Shown here: positions 27,997 through 37,069 of the stretch, piece after piece | How positions within the stretch are numbered: the stretch's first letter is position 1 | Layout of the letters: each line of letters begins with the position of its first letter | Source: Neptunomonas japonica DSM 18939 | GTDB lineage: Bacteria; Pseudomonadota; Gammaproteobacteria; Pseudomonadales; Balneatricaceae | DNA length: 64,000 bases | Direction: 5' to 3' | Assembly (NCBI RefSeq): GCF_000422765.1 | Contig: NZ_AUGR01000013.1 | Coordinates: forward strand, 114,199-178,198 | Program-made: the position numbers and the translations under genes | The notes under the pieces: generated by a model | Told to the model about the DNA's origin: nothing | The model's input: only the letters and a program-made list of their open reading frames with translations | The model's database searches: none

Positions 27997-30060
27997 TTAA
28001 AGGGTTTTGAGATATTCGATTAACGCAAGACGTTCTTCGAGCGTAAACTCAGGTCCAATGACCCCTTTTTCTTGCTGATCCCAGCCTTTACTATTGTTCC
28101 AGACACTTGAAAACTCATGCCCTCTATTGCTGTTGCCAGGTACCGCTGTATCGAGAATGAAAAAACCTTCGCGGTTGTATTTCTCTCCTTTATGTTTTTG
28201 TGAGTTTTTACTTTGTTTGATGCCAACTTTTAGCGGGTCAAATGCAATATTACCGAGTTGCACTAATTTTGGTCTTTCATTGGGTGGTGAAAGTAAATCC
28301 ATCAATGAAGGTATTGAGCCATTGTGTAAAAAGGGCGCAGTAGCCCAGATGCCGTTTAAGGGTCTGGCTTTGTAGCCGCCGCTGACTCTCAAACAGTTTG
28401 GACGACCTTTGGTGTAATAAGCTTGATCCTGCTCTGCAATGTAGTTTTCTTCAAACCAGGCTTCATTAGCTTGTTGAACTATGCCACCCAGAGCTAGCCC
28501 AAAATTAATACTTGATCCATCGCTGATAGGAACATTAACTAGCTGCTCTTTTTTATACTCACTTTTTTTAGTGTCCAATGAGAAGGTAGGCAGCGTGGGT
28601 GCTGGAGCGCAAATGTCAGTATCAATACCCATTCCTTTTGTGCCTGTTAAGGTGTCAGTACCACTATTACCAGCAGTATTAACTGTTCTATTTGCAATAA
28701 CATTTCCTTGAGCGGGATCTGTTCCAATCTGATCGTGAGGGATGAGCTTCAAGTTAAGTACTGAGTCAGATGTTTGCTGTTTTACGCCATCGACAACGTA
28801 CTTAATGGGTGCCATGTATTTTGGTTGCCAGATTTCTTCGGAGCTTATAGGTACTAAGTGGCAGCCTTGGCAAACTTGTTGATAAAGCTTTGCACCATGT
28901 GCTGCTTTCTTCTGGTCAATTGCCGGGAAACTGTCAGGCCATTTAGGTGATAGTAATCCAGTGAATTCGCGCTTTGGAAGTGGAGCATCACCACTGAGTG
29001 CCTGCTCTATCCACCACAGATTATTGATCGGGATGGTAGAAGAGAATCTTTTTTCACCTTTGGGTGAGCTGGTATCTATATTGGCATTAACACCCATTGC
29101 TTCACCGGTATTACGCACAAGAGGTTGCATGATAGAACCGTCATATTGAACCCAATTAAACCAGGAGGCGGTCCATATATGCGGGTAGGTGACGGGGGCA
29201 TCAATGGCAACATAGTTTTCGTAGCGTTGTGGATCTAAAGCAAAAACCTGATTGCCGATTCTGTTCAATGCATCTAATCGTGTATAGCCTTCAACTATAT
29301 CTACTGCATTAGGTGTGCTTGCTAATTGGGCTATCAGACCTTCTAGTTCTTGGCTAAGGCTTAAGACATTAGCGTCATTGTAAGCGTCATCTTTTAGAAC
29401 GTTTTTGGCAAAGCGCTCGAAGCGGCCATTAAAAACAGGGAGTTTAGAAGAGACCAATGTTTGGCCCAGCGCTGCTCCAAGTGCTTGAGTTAACTGCCCA
29501 AGATCGGTTGCAGCAGGCCCTCCTTCAATAACATATTCCGTATCCCTATATGTAAGATGGGCGGTATGACAGGCTGCACAGTTAAATCCAACAGCTGTTG
29601 TTGGGCTCTTTATACCAGGCAGTGTTTGGTAAGGGGTACTGGCAATGCCAATAGGCAGGCCATGAGGGTTTAAATCGTTGATTTGTCCTTCAATAAAGCC
29701 AAACCTTAATAGGTATTCGTTATCTGTGAATTTCCCTTGTGAAGTAAAGGGGGAAAGAAATACATTACTTGCAGGCTCTTCAAGAGCCAATAGCCAGCTC
29801 AGCGGTATCGGTAGGGTTCGAGTGCCCTGGCTTATATGGTGATATTTTTTTGAAACGGCTTGATCCCAGTTTTGGTCAAGCCATACACGATTTGACGTCT
29901 TGGGTACTTGCGGCAAATGAGGAGGTGTTAATCCCTGAATGACCGAGCCAATTTTGGGGCCGGTGATAAAGCTAAGAAATAAAATGATACCAATAAAAAC
30001 AACAAACCAGATGATTCTTGAAACCAACTGACGGCGTGTAGCCTGTTTGACGGTGCTCAT
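27997..30060 (-). CDS. Di-heme cytochrome c, RoxA/peroxidase superfamily
   Basis: A 687-residue exported protein with an N-terminal membrane anchor (residues about 15-35). It has two CxxCH heme sites: CAACHTAH near residue 160 and CQGCHLVP near residue 400. A C-terminal RPLNGIWATAPFLHNGSIPSL segment is typical of di-heme peroxidase and RoxA-like proteins. Size and heme spacing fit rubber-oxygenase (RoxA)-like dioxygenases better than the shorter CcpA peroxidases, but the activity is not proven. It is followed by the P450 gene. Confidence 0.78.
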   Translation of the reverse strand: MSTVKQATRRQLVSRIIWFVVFIGIILFLSFITGPKIGSVIQGLTPPHLPQVPKTSNRVWLDQNWDQAVSKKYHHISQGTRTLPIPLSWLLALEEPASNVFLSPFTSQGKFTDNEYLLRFGFIEGQINDLNPHGLPIGIASTPYQTLPGIKSPTTAVGFNCAACHTAHLTYRDTEYVIEGGPAATDLGQLTQALGAALGQTLVSSKLPVFNGRFERFAKNVLKDDAYNDANVLSLSQELEGLIAQLASTPNAVDIVEGYTRLDALNRIGNQVFALDPQRYENYVAIDAPVTYPHIWTASWFNWVQYDGSIMQPLVRNTGEAMGVNANIDTSSPKGEKRFSSTIPINNLWWIEQALSGDAPLPKREFTGLLSPKWPDSFPAIDQKKAAHGAKLYQQVCQGCHLVPISSEEIWQPKYMAPIKYVVDGVKQQTSDSVLNLKLIPHDQIGTDPAQGNVIANRTVNTAGNSGTDTLTGTKGMGIDTDICAPAPTLPTFSLDTKKSEYKKEQLVNVPISDGSSINFGLALGGIVQQANEAWFEENYIAEQDQAYYTKGRPNCLRVSGGYKARPLNGIWATAPFLHNGSIPSLMDLLSPPNERPKLVQLGNIAFDPLKVGIKQSKNSQKHKGEKYNREGFFILDTAVPGNSNRGHEFSSVWNNSKGWDQQEKGVIGPEFTLEERLALIEYLKTL

Positions 30061-30240
30061 GTATTACCCTTTCAATTTTTTATTTTTTCAACGATATCGA
30101 CAAGTTACGCTGAGTTCTTTGAGAAACTGGCTTAGGAGAGTATAGACTAAAACGGTTGTTTTAAAGTCTGGGATTAAGTTTTTGTTAAGCAATGGGTGAA
30201 GCGCGGAGAGGGTAGTTATGGTTATTAGGGGAGGTGATAG

Positions 30241-30594
30241 CTACATGTTTAACAGCACAAGGGTCAGCCCTAATGCGGCTGGTGCTGCTTGAATAGCTAT
30301 AATTCTGCGACTAGCGGTTGCTCCACCATATAGGCCAGCAATAACGATACAGCTTAGAAAGAACACCTTAACATCGGTACCATTGCTTCCAAGAATAAGC
30401 CCCCAAATAAGCCCTGCAGCTAAAAATCCGTTGTATAACCCTTGGTTTGCAGCCAGTATTTTTGTAGCACAGGCTTGCTCTTTTGTCTGCTTAAATACAC
30501 GCAAGCCAGTCGGCTTATCCCAAAGAAACATCTCGAGCACTAAAAAATAAATGTGAAACAATGCAACGATACCTATAACAATATTAGCTAGCAT
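30241..30594 (-). CDS. DUF1304 membrane protein
   Basis: About 117 residues with four hydrophobic helices. The motifs HIYFLVLEMFLWDKPTGLRVF and ILAANQGLYNGFLAAGL match DUF1304 family proteins. Function unknown. ATG 30594 is taken; a GTG two codons upstream has better ribosome-binding-site spacing. Confidence 0.82.
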   Translation of the reverse strand: MLANIVIGIVALFHIYFLVLEMFLWDKPTGLRVFKQTKEQACATKILAANQGLYNGFLAAGLIWGLILGSNGTDVKVFFLSCIVIAGLYGGATASRRIIAIQAAPAALGLTLVLLNM

Positions 30595-30865
30595 GATCAC
30601 AGATAATCCTTTTGGTTATTGGGTTTTCTTTCAGTTGCTGGGCTTAACAGTGCACGTGAAAATAGATATTCGCTATATATTACGTACTTATGTTTGTTCG
30701 GATTAATATAGCTCAATACTGAAATTTTTTATTACGAGGTAATAAAAAATGATGTGCTTGAATGTATTCAGCTTAAAGAAAGACGCTGTTGCTACATTAC
30801 TGCAACATTGAGGGAAGGTACAATGAGTACATTTAACGTTAATAGTAATAATTAAGGATAAGTTT

Positions 30866-31363
30866 GTGAAAATACCCTTGAGCCCTAAGTTACGTATCCT
30901 GCTCATTATTGTGTTGGGTGTGGTGTGGGTTGCTAACGAATACAAGCCGGGCGGCCAGGCAAGCTCGGTAGCAACGTCAGCATCTCAGTCTAGAACATCT
31001 GCAGCGCGAACATCAAATGTAGAGAGTGGCTCGCAGAGTGATATCGCAGAAGCTTTTAGAAATAAGCAAAGTGATCTCATTGTCACAGAAAGCGGTAAAG
31101 TATTAAAAGTACTGCCCGATGATACAAAAGGTTCTAGGCATCAACGTATATTAGTTAAAGTTAGCTCGGGTAAAACGGTGCTTATTGCACATAATATTGA
31201 CTTGGCACCTCGGCTTAACACGTTAAGATCAGGTGACACTATTCGCTTCAAAGGTGAGTATGAATGGAATGAAAAGGGCGGTGTAGTGCATTGGACGCAC
31301 CATGATCCAGCTAAACGACATGTTGGTGGATGGATTGAATTCGATGGGCGTCGCTACGAATAA
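30866..31363 (+). CDS. DUF3465 exported OB-fold-like protein
   Basis: A 165-residue protein starting at GTG 30866, with AAGGAT upstream. The N-terminal hydrophobic anchor is followed by a Ser/Ala-rich linker and the DUF3465 core: LKVLPDDTKGSRHQRILVKV..TVLIAHNIDLAPRL..GDTIRFKGEYEWN..GVVHWTHHDP. The His/Trp-rich C-terminal motif is conserved in this family, which resembles OB folds. Periplasmic; function unknown. Confidence 0.8.
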   Translation: MKIPLSPKLRILLIIVLGVVWVANEYKPGGQASSVATSASQSRTSAARTSNVESGSQSDIAEAFRNKQSDLIVTESGKVLKVLPDDTKGSRHQRILVKVSSGKTVLIAHNIDLAPRLNTLRSGDTIRFKGEYEWNEKGGVVHWTHHDPAKRHVGGWIEFDGRRYE

Positions 31364-31441
31364 AGAAAGCCTTTAGGGATTGGCCCTGTTTGTTTGTGTA
31401 AAATCGGATTAAACTGAGTGCCTGACTTTGTGGAGATTATC

Positions 31442-31915
31442 ATGATTCAATTAGGAAGCTCAATTCCAGCAGTACCTGTAACGCTGGTGACAAAGGACGG
31501 TCAGGATACTGTAACGGCAGATGCATTATTCGCCGGTAAAAAAGTAGTTTTGTTTGCTGTGCCGGGAGCCTTTACGCCAACATGCTCTGCGCATCATCTT
31601 CCAGGCTTTGTTGTACTGGCTGATGACATTAAAGCAAAAGGTGTAGACCTGATCGCGTGTATCTCAGTGAATGATGCATTTGTTATGCGTGCCTGGGGCG
31701 AACAGCAAAATGCTGAAGCAATTACTATGATTGCTGATGGTGCTGGTGCATTGACTAAAGCGCTAGGCTTAGAAATGGAAACTGGTGACTTTGGCGGATT
31801 ACGTTCGCAGCGTTATGCCATGATTATTGATAACGGTGTTGTAAAACAGTTAAATGTTGAGGCGCCAAAGCAGTTTGAAGCAAGCAAGGCAGAAACCATT
31901 CTTGCTGCGCTGTAG
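31442..31915 (+). CDS. Peroxiredoxin, Prx5 family
   Basis: About 157 residues with the peroxidatic Cys in PGAFTPTCSAHHLPGF and Arg in GGLRSQRYAMIID. This is the Prx5 type, usually reduced by glutaredoxin/glutathione. ATG 31442, with GGAG upstream, is preferred over the GTG at 31418. No fused glutaredoxin domain is present. Confidence 0.88.
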   Translation: MIQLGSSIPAVPVTLVTKDGQDTVTADALFAGKKVVLFAVPGAFTPTCSAHHLPGFVVLADDIKAKGVDLIACISVNDAFVMRAWGEQQNAEAITMIADGAGALTKALGLEMETGDFGGLRSQRYAMIIDNGVVKQLNVEAPKQFEASKAETILAAL

Positions 31916-31933
31916 TTTTTGACTATACAAACT

Positions 31934-31962
31934 AAAAAGGCACCTTTAATAGGTGCCTTTTT
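31934..31962 (+). terminator. Rho-independent terminator after peroxiredoxin
   Basis: AAAAAGGCACC at 31934-31944 pairs with GGTGCCTTTTT at 31952-31962 around a 7-base loop, ending in T. Confidence 0.9.
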
Positions 31963-32008
31963 TATGCGCTGCTAATTATGAACTAGCAGTAAGTGTTTAA
32001 TGGCTCGC

Positions 32009-32587
32009 TTATTGACGGATGCCTTCAACAGATAGGTTTAGATAGACGGTTTCAGATGCTGGGCCTAGGTTATAGTCGATACCAAAATCTTTAAGTTTAA
32101 TCTCAGTTGAACCTTCAAAGCCTGCACGGAATCCGCCCCAAGGGTCATCACCTTGACCAATTTTGCTAACAGCTAGCACGACAGGCTTAGTTACACCGTG
32201 TAGAGTTAAGTCACCTGTCATAGAAGCAGTGCCGTCACCATTATCGCTGTACTTCGTGCTAACAAATTTAGCTTTTGGAAACTCACTCACATCTAAGAAG
32301 TCACCACTGCGAAGATGCTTATCGCGCTCAGCATGGTTAGAGTCAAGGCTTGTTGTATCGATCTCTACAGATACCGTTGAATTATTAGGCTGAGCTTCGT
32401 CATAACTAAACTGGCCTTCAAATTTATTGAAACGACCATTCAACCAGCTATAGCCTAAATGCTGAATACGAAACTCGATAGCCGCGTGAGCGCCTTTTGT
32501 GTCAATAACATAATCAGCAGCGTATAGAGGTGAAGAAGCGAGTACTAAGCCACCGAGTGCAAGTGATGTTTTAAGCAATGTGTTCAT
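32009..32587 (-). CDS. yceI: YceI family periplasmic protein
   Basis: A 192-residue exported lipocalin-like protein. The signal peptide (MNTLLKTSLALGGLVLASSPLYA) precedes DYVIDTKGAHAAIEFRIQHLGYSWLNGRF and the conserved GDLTLHGVTKPVVL motif. YceI proteins bind polyisoprenoids. It is co-transcribed with the cytochrome b561 gene, whose stop overlaps its start by 4 bp, as in E. coli yceJ-yceI. Confidence 0.9.
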   Translation of the reverse strand: MNTLLKTSLALGGLVLASSPLYAADYVIDTKGAHAAIEFRIQHLGYSWLNGRFNKFEGQFSYDEAQPNNSTVSVEIDTTSLDSNHAERDKHLRSGDFLDVSEFPKAKFVSTKYSDNGDGTASMTGDLTLHGVTKPVVLAVSKIGQGDDPWGGFRAGFEGSTEIKLKDFGIDYNLGPASETVYLNLSVEGIRQ

Positions 32588-33153
32588 GAATTCTCCTTGG
32601 TGCCCAACATTCTATTGAGTGTTGAGTCTTTATCGATTAGGTGATGTTTAAAGGCTGCAATGGCATGCAATGCCACTAATGAAATAAATAGAGTTGCAAG
32701 AATGAAATGGATCTCTCCAGCAACATCCTCTTGGTTTTCAACAAGTTCAGGTAAAGCTGGGACGCTAAACCAACCAAATACGCTAATGGCACGGCCATCC
32801 GCTGTAGAAATAAGATAACCAGAGATCAAAACAACCACTAATAACAGGTATAGCCCTGCGTGGCCTAACTTGGTTACTCGCTTGATCAAATCTGAGTGCG
32901 AAGCAATATGTGCGGGGCGAGGGTTAATAGCACGCCAGCTAAGACGAACAACCAGTGTAATAGCGAGTAAAATCCCGATGCTTTTATGCCAATTAGGAAC
33001 AGTCCGATATTCAGGGTCATAATAAGTTAGGGAGTCGATATATAGGCCAAGTGGGTACATACCAATAATAGCTAAAGCCATGACCCAGTGAAGCCCGATA
33101 GTGCCCCAGCCATAGTGTGTTGTTTTATTACGAAAGTCTTTAATCAACGCCAT
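32584..33153 (-). CDS. yceJ: Cytochrome b561 family protein (YceJ-like)
   Basis: A 189-residue membrane protein with four helices and conserved heme-ligand histidines (GLHWVMAL, NWHKSIGI, GHAGLYLLL, ALHAIAAF). It transfers electrons across the inner membrane. Pairing with yceI suggests use with a periplasmic quinone or isoprenoid partner. Confidence 0.88.
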   Translation of the reverse strand: MALIKDFRNKTTHYGWGTIGLHWVMALAIIGMYPLGLYIDSLTYYDPEYRTVPNWHKSIGILLAITLVVRLSWRAINPRPAHIASHSDLIKRVTKLGHAGLYLLLVVVLISGYLISTADGRAISVFGWFSVPALPELVENQEDVAGEIHFILATLFISLVALHAIAAFKHHLIDKDSTLNRMLGTKENS

Positions 33154-33318
33154 GCGTTCCTCAATTGTATGGGTGCTCTGCCTTAAGTTAGGTCAGACTC
33201 AGCAAATTATATTTAGTTCTCAGTAATGCTAAATCTATTCTTCATAGCAGAACATTTTGATGGATACAGTGTAATAGCGCATAATGAATTCACCTAATGC
33301 ATTGTGGTGATTATAAGT

Positions 33319-34245
33319 ATGCGTAAAGTGAATTTAAGGTCAGTGGATCTCAATCTGTTAGTGGTGCTAGAGGCATTACTTGAAGAAAAGCAGGTTACAA
33401 AAGCAGCAGAGAAATTACATATGAGCCAACCGGCCGTGAGTAGAGCTTTGCAGCGGCTGAGAGACACTTTTGCAGACCCTCTCCTGGTTAGGAGTGTAGA
33501 TGGCTATGATTTATCTGTGCGGGCGACTCAGATTGTGGGCGAGTTAAAAACAGTGCTGCTAAGTGTTAGCCAGATCATATCAGAGCCTGAATTTAGCCCA
33601 AAGACCTCAAAACAGATCGTTAAAATAGCCGGGCCTGATCTTGAAACAGCGTTGTATGTGCCGGATTTATTGGCAGTGATGAGCCAGCAAGCACCAGAAA
33701 TGCAGGTTGAATTAGACTCTAGACCAGCGGATTACTTTGAAATGCTCTCAAGAGGGGATATTCACTTTGCGATATCGGGTGTTCCTCCTCAAATAGGCGA
33801 AGATCAATTTCATCGTGCACTTTTGGATGTTACCGACATCGCATTGATCATGGGGCAACATCACCCTTTAGCAAACCAGACAATCACATTAGATGAGTAC
33901 TTGTCTGCACGCCATGCCTATATATCGATTACCGGGAAAGGGCCGGCTATGATGGATAGGCGGCTACGGGAGATGGGGAAAAAACGCAACACGGTGCTGC
34001 GCCTTAGTAGTTTTATGTCTGTTCCTGACTTTTGTGAGAAAACAGACTTGATATTCATGCTGCCTACCAACCTGATAAAGAAAATATCATTAGGTAGAGC
34101 CGTAGTGAGCCGTACACTTCCTGAAGAACTAATAGCAGAGCCGTTTCCTTTTTATCTTTATTGGCATGCAAGAGACCATTACGACCCCATGCATCGCTGG
34201 ATAAAAGAAGCTGTATTGCAGCAAGCAGGACAGCACTCTGTATAG
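33319..34245 (+). CDS. LysR-family transcriptional regulator
   Basis: About 308 residues. The N-terminal winged HTH (NLLVVLEALLEEKQVTKAAEKLHMSQPAVSRALQRLR) and the C-terminal effector domain match NodD/LeuO-type LysR regulators. ATG 33319 fits the family start (MRKVNLRSVDLNLL); a GTG 15 bp upstream is possible. It is divergent from the yceJ-yceI operon, which it may control, although this is inferred from position only. Confidence 0.87.
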   Translation: MRKVNLRSVDLNLLVVLEALLEEKQVTKAAEKLHMSQPAVSRALQRLRDTFADPLLVRSVDGYDLSVRATQIVGELKTVLLSVSQIISEPEFSPKTSKQIVKIAGPDLETALYVPDLLAVMSQQAPEMQVELDSRPADYFEMLSRGDIHFAISGVPPQIGEDQFHRALLDVTDIALIMGQHHPLANQTITLDEYLSARHAYISITGKGPAMMDRRLREMGKKRNTVLRLSSFMSVPDFCEKTDLIFMLPTNLIKKISLGRAVVSRTLPEELIAEPFPFYLYWHARDHYDPMHRWIKEAVLQQAGQHSV

Positions 34246-34270
34246 AATTTTAGAAAATTGCGAGATTGTT

Positions 34271-34298
34271 TTGCAATACAAAAACAGACTGGTATACT
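34271..34298 (+). promoter_or_regulatory. Probable ffs promoter
   Basis: TTGCAA at 34271-34276 and TATACT at 34293-34298, separated by 16 bp, followed by a GC-rich start region (GCGCGCC), the discriminator expected of a stringently controlled stable RNA promoter. Confidence 0.6.
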
Positions 34299-34340
34299 GC
34301 GCGCCTGTTCTACAAAGGAACAGAATGATAGGCCTGCTAT

Positions 34341-34452
34341 GGTAACTCTGCCGGTCCTCTCGCAATGATAAATCGTTAACCTGGTCAGGCCTGGAAGGGA
34401 GCAGCCACAGCGATGGATTCATGTGCCGGGATGTGGCTGGTGGAGTTATCAC
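34341..34452 (+). ncRNA. ffs: 4.5S signal recognition particle RNA
   Basis: The conserved domain IV core is present: GGTCAGGCCTGGAAGGGAGC then AGCCAC, with GTGCCGGGATGTGGCTGG on the other arm, closely matching E. coli 4.5S RNA. The 5' part (GGTAACTCTGCCGG) pairs with the 3' part (GGCTGGTGGAGTTATC), closing the rod. Ends are set by this pairing and may be off by a few bases. The RNA binds Ffh for co-translational membrane targeting. It is also the attachment site of the adjacent transposon: the insertion is just beyond its T-run, so the gene stays intact. Confidence 0.93.
34387..34418 (+). other. Protospacer in ffs matched by the homing guide
   Basis: This 32-bp stretch of ffs matches the last array spacer (56213-56244) at 24 of 32 positions. 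Mismatches fall at spacer positions 4, 12, 13, 18, 24, 27, 29 and 30. The 5' flanking bases in PAM position are TC. The transposon end at 34470 lies 51 bp beyond the 3' edge of the match, the distance expected for I-F3 RNA-guided transposition. Confidence 0.88.
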
Positions 34453-34464
34453 CAATCCCCCCCC

Positions 34465-34469
34465 CTTTT
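34465..34469. other. Inferred 5-bp target-site duplication (near copy)
   Basis: CTTTT directly before the TGT transposon terminus. Tn7-like elements duplicate 5 bp; the matching copy at the far end is not seen in the window, so this is inference. Confidence 0.45.
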
Positions 34470-34521
34470 TGTCGTTTGCACCGAAAGTCTGCATAAATTG
34501 AACAGAAGTCTGCATAAGTTA
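34470..34521 (+). mobile_element. Tn7-like transposon end with TnsB-site-like repeats
   Basis: The end starts TGTCGTTTGCACC at 34470 and carries two 18-bp repeats (34483-34500 and 34504-34521). They share the 12-base core AAGTCTGCATAA with a 21-bp period. This is the layout of TnsB binding sites. tnsA starts 38 bp inside, so its promoter probably overlaps the end. Confidence 0.85.
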
Positions 34522-34559
34522 TATTTTTGTAGTGAAACTACGAAGATGGTGGCAGTGCT

Positions 34560-35180
34560 ATGTATCGACGTAACCTTAAACATTCCCGTGTAAAAAACCT
34601 TTTTAAGTTTGCCAGTCTTAAAATGGATAGCGTCATGACCGTTGAATCCGCCCTGGAGTTCGACACCTGCTTTCACTTTGAATATTCACCCGATGTTATT
34701 TCTTTCGAAGCTCAGCCAGAAGGCTTCTACTATGGTTTTTTGGGTAAAGAATTGCCCTATACGCCTGACTTCCTTGTAGTTGATAAAGTGCACGGAACAC
34801 GTTTTATTGAAGTGAAGCCAATTGCTAAAGCAGCTAATTCTGAGTTTAGAGCAAAGTTTATATGTCGTCAGGAACGGGCGGCGGCACTGGGTATTCCGGT
34901 GATATTAGTGACTGAGCGCCAGATCCGCCTAAATCCTATTTTGAATAACCTTAAATTATTACATCGCTATGCAGGCCTCCAGTCATTTACGGATCTGCAC
35001 TTTCTTATTTTAGAGTTGGTAAAAAAATCGGGTATCGTTAGTGTTCGTAACTTGATATCCAGCACTCGCGCTATGGAAGGTGATGTGCTTGCTTCCACGG
35101 TCACCTGGCTCTCTTTAGGGCGGTTGAAAACGGACTTATCATCTTCTGATTTAGGATTAGATTCATTGGTTTGGTGTTAG
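34560..35180 (+). CDS. tnsA: Tn7-like transposition endonuclease TnsA
   Basis: A 206-residue restriction-enzyme-like nuclease that cuts the 5' ends of the transposon, giving cut-and-paste transposition with TnsB. The PD-(D/E)xK site is seen as YTPDFLVVDK then RFIEVKPIAK near residues 72-92, with the upstream acidic residue in ESALEFD. The C-terminal half contacts TnsC. It is the first gene of the tnsABC operon and overlaps or abuts tnsB. Confidence 0.92.
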   Translation: MYRRNLKHSRVKNLFKFASLKMDSVMTVESALEFDTCFHFEYSPDVISFEAQPEGFYYGFLGKELPYTPDFLVVDKVHGTRFIEVKPIAKAANSEFRAKFICRQERAAALGIPVILVTERQIRLNPILNNLKLLHRYAGLQSFTDLHFLILELVKKSGIVSVRNLISSTRAMEGDVLASTVTWLSLGRLKTDLSSSDLGLDSLVWC

Positions 35181-35182
35181 AT

Positions 35183-35635
35183 ATGGCCACGCCTGATTTG
35201 TTTTCAAATAGCGCTGGTTTATTTGAAGATGAATTTTCACAAAATACGCCAGACATCCCTCTTTTTGAAGACCCCCCTGCAAAAACATTTCCTCGTGATT
35301 TAGATACTTACTCTGATGATTTACGCGACGAAGCGCTTAGGCGCTTATCATATATTCAGTGGGTAAGTAAAAGATTGGAAGGGGGATGGACTGAGAAAAA
35401 TCTAACGCCATTGTTACATGCGGCTGAAGACAAGTTACAAGTGCCGTTGCCTTCATGGCGCACGCTTGCTGGTTGGCGAAAGCTATATGTATCTTCAGGA
35501 CGTTCTGTTGAAGCGCTAATTCCTAAACACCACAAGAAAGGTAGCCGTCTTGAAAAAAATACAGGAGATAAACTTTATTACTTGCAAGCGGTTAACCAAA
35601 AGTATTTACGCCCAGAACGTCCCTCAATCGCGTAA
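35183..35635 (+). CDS. tnsB: TnsB N-terminal fragment, ended by in-frame stop
   Basis: About 150 residues covering the disordered acidic N-terminus and the first HTH region of a TnsB transposase (DEALRRLSYIQWVSKRL... WRTLAGWRKLY... PKHHKKGSR). The frame is closed by TAA at 35633-35635. The very next codon (GTG 35636) continues in the same frame into the catalytic part, so one full-length TnsB of about 628 codons is split by a single stop. A sense codon such as CAA or AAA differs from this TAA by one base. ATG 35183 is preferred over TTG 35171. Confidence 0.85.
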   Translation: MATPDLFSNSAGLFEDEFSQNTPDIPLFEDPPAKTFPRDLDTYSDDLRDEALRRLSYIQWVSKRLEGGWTEKNLTPLLHAAEDKLQVPLPSWRTLAGWRKLYVSSGRSVEALIPKHHKKGSRLEKNTGDKLYYLQAVNQKYLRPERPSIA

Positions 35636-37069
35636 GTGTATGAATACTATAGAGACCTGATTACGCTAGCGAATAAAGGTGTTGTTGAAGGAAAAGTTAT
35701 ACCCGTCAGCCAGAGAGCATTTTATAATCGAATTAATAAGTTACCACCTTATGATGTCGCACTTAAACGCTATGATAAACAATATGCAGATCGAAAATTT
35801 CATCCGGTTGGCGCTCACATTGCCTTAACGCGAGTGATGGAAAGAGTTGAAATCGATCACACGCCCTTAGATCTTATTCTATTAGATGACAAACTGAATA
35901 TTCCACTGGGTAGACCTTATTTAACCCTACTCATCGATGGCTACAGTCGTTGTGTCGTCGGCTTCTATCTTGGATATCGTGAACCTAGTTATGATTCAGT
36001 TTGTAAGGCGCTGTTAAATGCTTGTTTGGATAAAAGCTATGTCAAAAAAAAGTTTCCTCATGTCGTGCACTACTGGGAGTGTTCAGGAAAAATAGAAACA
36101 TTGGTCGTTGATAATGGTGCAGAATTTTGGAGTAATAATTTAGAGCAGGTATGCCGAGTGGTTGGGATTGATATCCAATATAACCCGGTAGCTCATCCTT
36201 GGCTGAAGCCGCTGGTAGAAAGATTTTTTGGAATTATTAATACGAAGTTTCTTATTTCAATGCCAGGAAAAACGTTCTCTAAAATAGATGATTTAAAGGA
36301 TTATGACCCTAAGAAAGACGCCGTTATTCACTTTTCAGCCTTCATGGATATGTTTTATAAGTGGATCATTGATGTTTACCACCGATCTGCTAACGCTCGC
36401 GAGACGCACATTCCTTATTTATCGTGGCAGAGAGGCGTTGTAGAACTCCCTCCTGCTCAATATACGGGAGAAACAGCGGAGCGGCTCATTATTGAATTAG
36501 GTCAAACTTTTGAGCTGATATTGCGAAAAGGAGGCTTACATCTTAAAGGGATTCGTTATGAAAATGATGAACTGGTGGAATACAGGCGAAGCACACCATT
36601 CCCAACAGGGGAAAAGAACTTAAAGCTCTTAGTGAAGCTAAACACTATGGATATGAGTTGTATCTATGTGTATCTGAAGGATCAAGATCGCTATATTAAA
36701 GTCCCTAGCGTAGATCCGGATAACTACACAAAAGGATTAACACTACTTCAGCACCAGACAAACATGAGGCTGGTTCGCCATCAAATTCGTAGCAACGTTA
36801 ATCTCGAAAGCTTAGCTGAAGCCAGCCTGTATTTAAATGGGCGGGTAAAGTCAGAGGTAGATAATGCTCAAAGCAGGCCTAAGAGGCCGAATAAAAGTAT
36901 CGGCGGTATGAAAAGCTTAGCCAAGCATCAAAATGTGGGTAGTGACTCGGTATCCTCGGTCGTTCCCAGTAAAGTGCCCGTGATTGAAAAAGTAGAAAAA
37001 CAAAAGCCTGAATCTGATGGTTTACTCGATAACTGGGACGATATGGTTTCGGATTTGGATCCGTATTAA
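35636..37069 (+). CDS. tnsB: TnsB catalytic part (DDE transposase), downstream of in-frame stop
   Basis: A 477-residue stretch with the complete RNase H-like DDE core: Asp in VEIDHTPLD, Asp in LVVDNGAEFW and Glu in PLVERFFGIIN. A beta-barrel domain and a basic tail that binds TnsC (VEKQKPESDGLLDNWDDM) follow. TnsB binds the end repeats and joins 3' ends to target. Here it lacks its N-terminal end-binding domain because of the TAA at 35633. GTG 35636 could restart translation, but no ribosome-binding site precedes it. The last base overlaps tnsC. Confidence 0.85.
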   Translation: MYEYYRDLITLANKGVVEGKVIPVSQRAFYNRINKLPPYDVALKRYDKQYADRKFHPVGAHIALTRVMERVEIDHTPLDLILLDDKLNIPLGRPYLTLLIDGYSRCVVGFYLGYREPSYDSVCKALLNACLDKSYVKKKFPHVVHYWECSGKIETLVVDNGAEFWSNNLEQVCRVVGIDIQYNPVAHPWLKPLVERFFGIINTKFLISMPGKTFSKIDDLKDYDPKKDAVIHFSAFMDMFYKWIIDVYHRSANARETHIPYLSWQRGVVELPPAQYTGETAERLIIELGQTFELILRKGGLHLKGIRYENDELVEYRRSTPFPTGEKNLKLLVKLNTMDMSCIYVYLKDQDRYIKVPSVDPDNYTKGLTLLQHQTNMRLVRHQIRSNVNLESLAEASLYLNGRVKSEVDNAQSRPKRPNKSIGGMKSLAKHQNVGSDSVSSVVPSKVPVIEKVEKQKPESDGLLDNWDDMVSDLDPY

